A DNA stretch of 17,389 nucleotides from NCBI GenBank assembly GCA_003161195.1, contig PMOV01000017.1, positions 1 to 17,389 on the forward strand, in the 5' to 3' direction. The stretch is from Acidobacteriota bacterium (GTDB lineage: Bacteria > Acidobacteriota > Terriglobia > Acidiferrales > UBA7541). The translations under genes and the position numbers were made by a program. The notes beneath the pieces were generated by a model. It was not told the origin of the DNA and ran no database searches. It worked only from the letters and a program-made list of their open reading frames with translations. Of this stretch, positions 14,840 through 17,389 are shown one piece after another. Every line of letters begins with the position of its first letter. The stretch's first letter is position 1.

Positions 14840-17389
14840 GTGGGTCCTAAACATATCCGGTTTATGCTTTGCTGTTCCGTTCTGCTGCCCATGTCGGCGG
14901 CCACTTACGGTCAATCGTCCAGCCAAAACCAGCTTATAAATTCGAACCACCCTCAGCAATCTTCGGCGGCCAACGTTGCACAGAACAACGATCCTTCCAA
15001 TCAGAATGACGCCTTTGATTACACTACCAGCTGGATCGGAAACTCCTTCGGAGGCAACGATCCCAATCCTCCGAATCAGACCCTGTACCACGTTCCTCTC
15101 AACATGAATTCCATCTACGTCCGTCCGGATGGCCGGGTTTTCACCAACACCGGCTGGGACGAAGGCGGCCGGCCCATCTCCATCTTTAAAGATGGCCGCC
15201 TCATTAGTCCTCTGAATGACCAGAACAACAGTCCCAACTATCGCAACGGCGGCGGCGCTGCCGTGGTCGCCGACGATAAGTACATCTATGGCGCGCAATC
15301 CACCGGTCCGCGCCCAGCCGGAGATCCCAATCCTCTCGACGGCGGACAAGGCGTTTTTATCTTCAATCAAAGCGATCTCAGCAACACCGATCTGCTCTTC
15401 ACCGGCAGCAATACCCTCTACCAGGAGCAAACCATCTTCGGGATGGCCCTCCACGCCGGTAAACTGTACGTAACGGAAAACGACGTGAATCTCGTCGAGG
15501 TGTTCGACACCAACAGCCGCGCGCTGCTCGCCAGCTATTCCATTAACAACCCCGTTCGCATCGCTGTGGACCGCAATGGCGGCATGTGGATTAGCCACCA
15601 GGATCCAACACCGCTTCCCGCCACTCCCGCAGGCAACATCTATGACATCAACGGTCAGATGGGCCTCCCGACCATCGACCATTACGACGCGTCCGGCCAC
15701 TGGATCAACTCCATCACTCTTCCGGATGGCGGTCAGGTCGGCGCTCTGTGGCTGGACAAATGGGGCGCCCTATTCGTTGGCGATGACGGCCCTGACCAGG
15801 ATATAAAAATCTACGCCGACATTCTCGAACATCCCTTCCTGTTAACCACTTTTGGAGAGAAAGGCGGGACGTACGCCGGCCCCATTCGCGGTGAATTTGC
15901 TCCCCGCCGTTTCCGGGGCATCACCGGTATCGGCACCGACGACTCGGGCAATCTCTATATAAGCGAAAGCGGTTTCGGTTTGGATAAGGGCGTGGGGCAT
16001 GGCGTGGTTTTAGAAAGCTTCTCCTTCTGGGGTGGACTCAATTGGTCTGTCAACGCTCTGGAGTTCATAGGCCTCGCTTCCCTCGATCCCCATTCGGACC
16101 GCGATGCCTACGACGCCTATCACCATTTCAAAATCGATTATGACGCGCCGCCCGGCCAGGAAGGCCGCTATGTCGGCGACACCTACGACCGCTTTCGCTA
16201 TCCTCAAGACGTTCGTGTTACCAGCATCGCCACCACCGGGCGTATTGTGTACATCCGCGGCAAGAAATTCCTATTGGTCGGCAATCAGGGCGGAGTACTA
16301 ATGGAAATGTTCCGCTTTGAGGAAGGCAGCGAAATCGGCATCCCTTGCGTGGCATTCGACTATGGTTCCTTCCAGAACGGCAATTATCAGGATTTTGCTG
16401 TCGAACCTACGGACGGCGAATTTATCTGGCGCGACCTGAACGGCGACGGCCAAATGACCCTCAACGAATTCCTGGAACCGCCTAACAATTTGCATCGCGA
16501 CGGCGGTTTCTTTTCCGTCGACTCCAATGGCGACGTTTGGCAGGTAAATTACCAAGCCGAGAATCCCCCTTACGAGCAATCCATCCACCTCCGCCGTTAC
16601 GCTTTTCAGGGTTTCGATTCCTTCGGTGCACCGATTTACGATTTCAATCACCTCACCATCTACAATGTCCCTGCGGACTTTCCGGACGTCGACATTATTT
16701 CCAATGCCGTCTTCGATCCTTCCCTCAGCGAAGGCGGAACTCTTTTCATCGCCGGCGGCAGCAGTTTAGCGGGCGCATTCAACAAGGTCGTTCGTTACGA
16801 CCACTGGGACAAAGGCAACCGCAAAGCCGCCTTCGTTACCAACATTCCTTTCGATCCCGACCCCAACAATCCGTGGTCACCCAATTCCATGACCGTCGCC
16901 GGCGATTTCTTCTTCGTCGATTTCGGGCAGCCACACTACAATCTGGTTTTTTCCGCGCAAACGGGAGCGTATGTCGGACGTTTCGTCCCCGGCAAAGATG
17001 TGGGTGGTCCATCCAATGCCGGCAACACGGACGAGTGGCAAGCCAACGCGGCCTTCCTTCGCCCCAACGGCGAATACATTCTGTTCCAGGAGGAAGACTA
17101 TCAGGCCAAAATCCTGATGTACCGCTGGACCCCTCCGGTGCAGCTTCCCACGCCGCCGGTCCCGCAACCGCCGTCCGCCGTCACCGGCGCCCCCGATGAC
17201 GAAGCCGTCACCCTCTCCTGGACCGCCGCTCCCGACGCGCTGATCTACAACGTGTCCCGCGCTACCTCGGAGAGCGGCCCGTACACTCTTGTAAATTCCG
17301 GCGTCTACCAGACCAGCGTTCCTAACGTTGGCCTTCAAAATGGACAAACCTACTACTACGTGGTTTCCGCGGAAGCGGACACCGGCCTC
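14840..17389 (+). CDS. Large secreted protein: propeller-like repeats, EF-hand, FN3; 3' end cut
   Basis: The frame is open from GTG 14840 to the last base, exactly 850 codons with no stop. A good Shine-Dalgarno (AGGGAGG) sits 4 nt upstream, and residues 1-25 form an export signal (MGPKHIRFMLCCSVLLPMSA). After a Gln/Asn/Ser-rich linker, residues about 80-500 contain blade-like strands typical of beta-propellers, such as GMALHAGKLYVTENDVNLVE (from about 201), RIAVDRNGGMWIS and GIGTDDSGNLYISES (from about 364). Residues 532-543, DLNGDGQMTLNE, form a canonical EF-hand/dockerin-type calcium loop, followed by GGFFSVDSNGDVWQ, another blade-like turn. After a Pro-rich linker, residues about 779-850 are a fibronectin type III domain (AVTLSWTAAPDALIYNVSRA), cut by the window. 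I do not recognise a catalytic family. A role in glycan binding, surface adhesion or an unassigned carbohydrate-active enzyme is inference from domains and neighbours. Confidence 0.85.
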   Translation, partial: MGPKHIRFMLCCSVLLPMSAATYGQSSSQNQLINSNHPQQSSAANVAQNNDPSNQNDAFDYTTSWIGNSFGGNDPNPPNQTLYHVPLNMNSIYVRPDGRVFTNTGWDEGGRPISIFKDGRLISPLNDQNNSPNYRNGGGAAVVADDKYIYGAQSTGPRPAGDPNPLDGGQGVFIFNQSDLSNTDLLFTGSNTLYQEQTIFGMALHAGKLYVTENDVNLVEVFDTNSRALLASYSINNPVRIAVDRNGGMWISHQDPTPLPATPAGNIYDINGQMGLPTIDHYDASGHWINSITLPDGGQVGALWLDKWGALFVGDDGPDQDIKIYADILEHPFLLTTFGEKGGTYAGPIRGEFAPRRFRGITGIGTDDSGNLYISESGFGLDKGVGHGVVLESFSFWGGLNWSVNALEFIGLASLDPHSDRDAYDAYHHFKIDYDAPPGQEGRYVGDTYDRFRYPQDVRVTSIATTGRIVYIRGKKFLLVGNQGGVLMEMFRFEEGSEIGIPCVAFDYGSFQNGNYQDFAVEPTDGEFIWRDLNGDGQMTLNEFLEPPNNLHRDGGFFSVDSNGDVWQVNYQAENPPYEQSIHLRRYAFQGFDSFGAPIYDFNHLTIYNVPADFPDVDIISNAVFDPSLSEGGTLFIAGGSSLAGAFNKVVRYDHWDKGNRKAAFVTNIPFDPDPNNPWSPNSMTVAGDFFFVDFGQPHYNLVFSAQTGAYVGRFVPGKDVGGPSNAGNTDEWQANAAFLRPNGEYILFQEEDYQAKILMYRWTPPVQLPTPPVPQPPSAVTGAPDDEAVTLSWTAAPDALIYNVSRATSESGPYTLVNSGVYQTSVPNVGLQNGQTYYYVVSAEADTGL

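Noticed and set aside
14825..15700. 291-codon open frame on the minus strand, Val/Ile/Gly-rich
   Set aside because: It is antisense to the secreted propeller/FN3 gene, whose plus frame has a strong Shine-Dalgarno, a signal peptide and coherent repeats. The low-complexity V/I/G/A composition is typical of an antisense shadow.
16537..17199. 220-codon Arg/Gln/Ser/Pro-rich plus frame
   Set aside because: Out-of-frame shadow of the propeller/FN3 gene; the Arg-rich composition reflects the GC pattern of the true frame.

Overview
The window reads as soil-type Acidobacteriota DNA. This is an inference from two things: the Oar-like TonB-dependent receptor (carboxypeptidase-regulatory-like N-terminus, about 1,000+ residues, no SusD partner) and the dense set of secreted glycosidases. 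I see no RNA gene, insertion sequence, CRISPR array or phage gene. The window is a carbohydrate-scavenging locus of eight protein genes, cut at both ends. The left-edge receptor lacks its C-terminus and the right-edge secreted protein lacks its 3' end.

Layout, left to right: (1) minus strand, 1-6028: a right-handed beta-helix (Pectate_lyase_3-type) exported protein, then an FHS/FucP-like MFS sugar transporter joined to it by a 4-bp ATGA overlap, then, after a 327-bp gap, the outer-membrane receptor. (2) A 227-bp divergent control region. (3) plus strand, 6256-9975: a GH3 beta-glycosidase with a PA14 insertion and a GH27 alpha-galactosidase, tightly coupled, since the Shine-Dalgarno of GH27 overlaps the GH3 stop codon. 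(4) Only 26 bp further on, converging from the minus strand, a secreted six-hairpin (alpha/alpha)6-barrel glycosidase-like protein (10002-11933), preceded in its own transcription direction by a GH92 alpha-mannosidase (12224-14485). (5) A 354-bp divergent region holding a good sigma-54 -24/-12 match and short direct repeats. (6) plus strand from 14840 to the edge: a large secreted protein with propeller-like repeats, one EF-hand loop and a fibronectin type III domain.

Working model (inference): the exported enzymes trim a heteroglycan carrying alpha-mannose, alpha-galactose and beta-linked glucose or xylose, such as fungal-wall, glycoprotein or plant-derived glycan. The receptor takes fragments across the outer membrane and the FucP-like symporter takes monosaccharide across the inner membrane. 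Every enzyme has a plausible N-terminal export signal once the start is placed at the internal ATG or GTG rather than at the longest-frame start.

No wholly novel system is evident. The least explained parts are the six-hairpin protein, the beta-helix protein, the propeller/EF-hand/FN3 protein with its sigma-54-like promoter, and a short orphan reading frame at 3181-3303.
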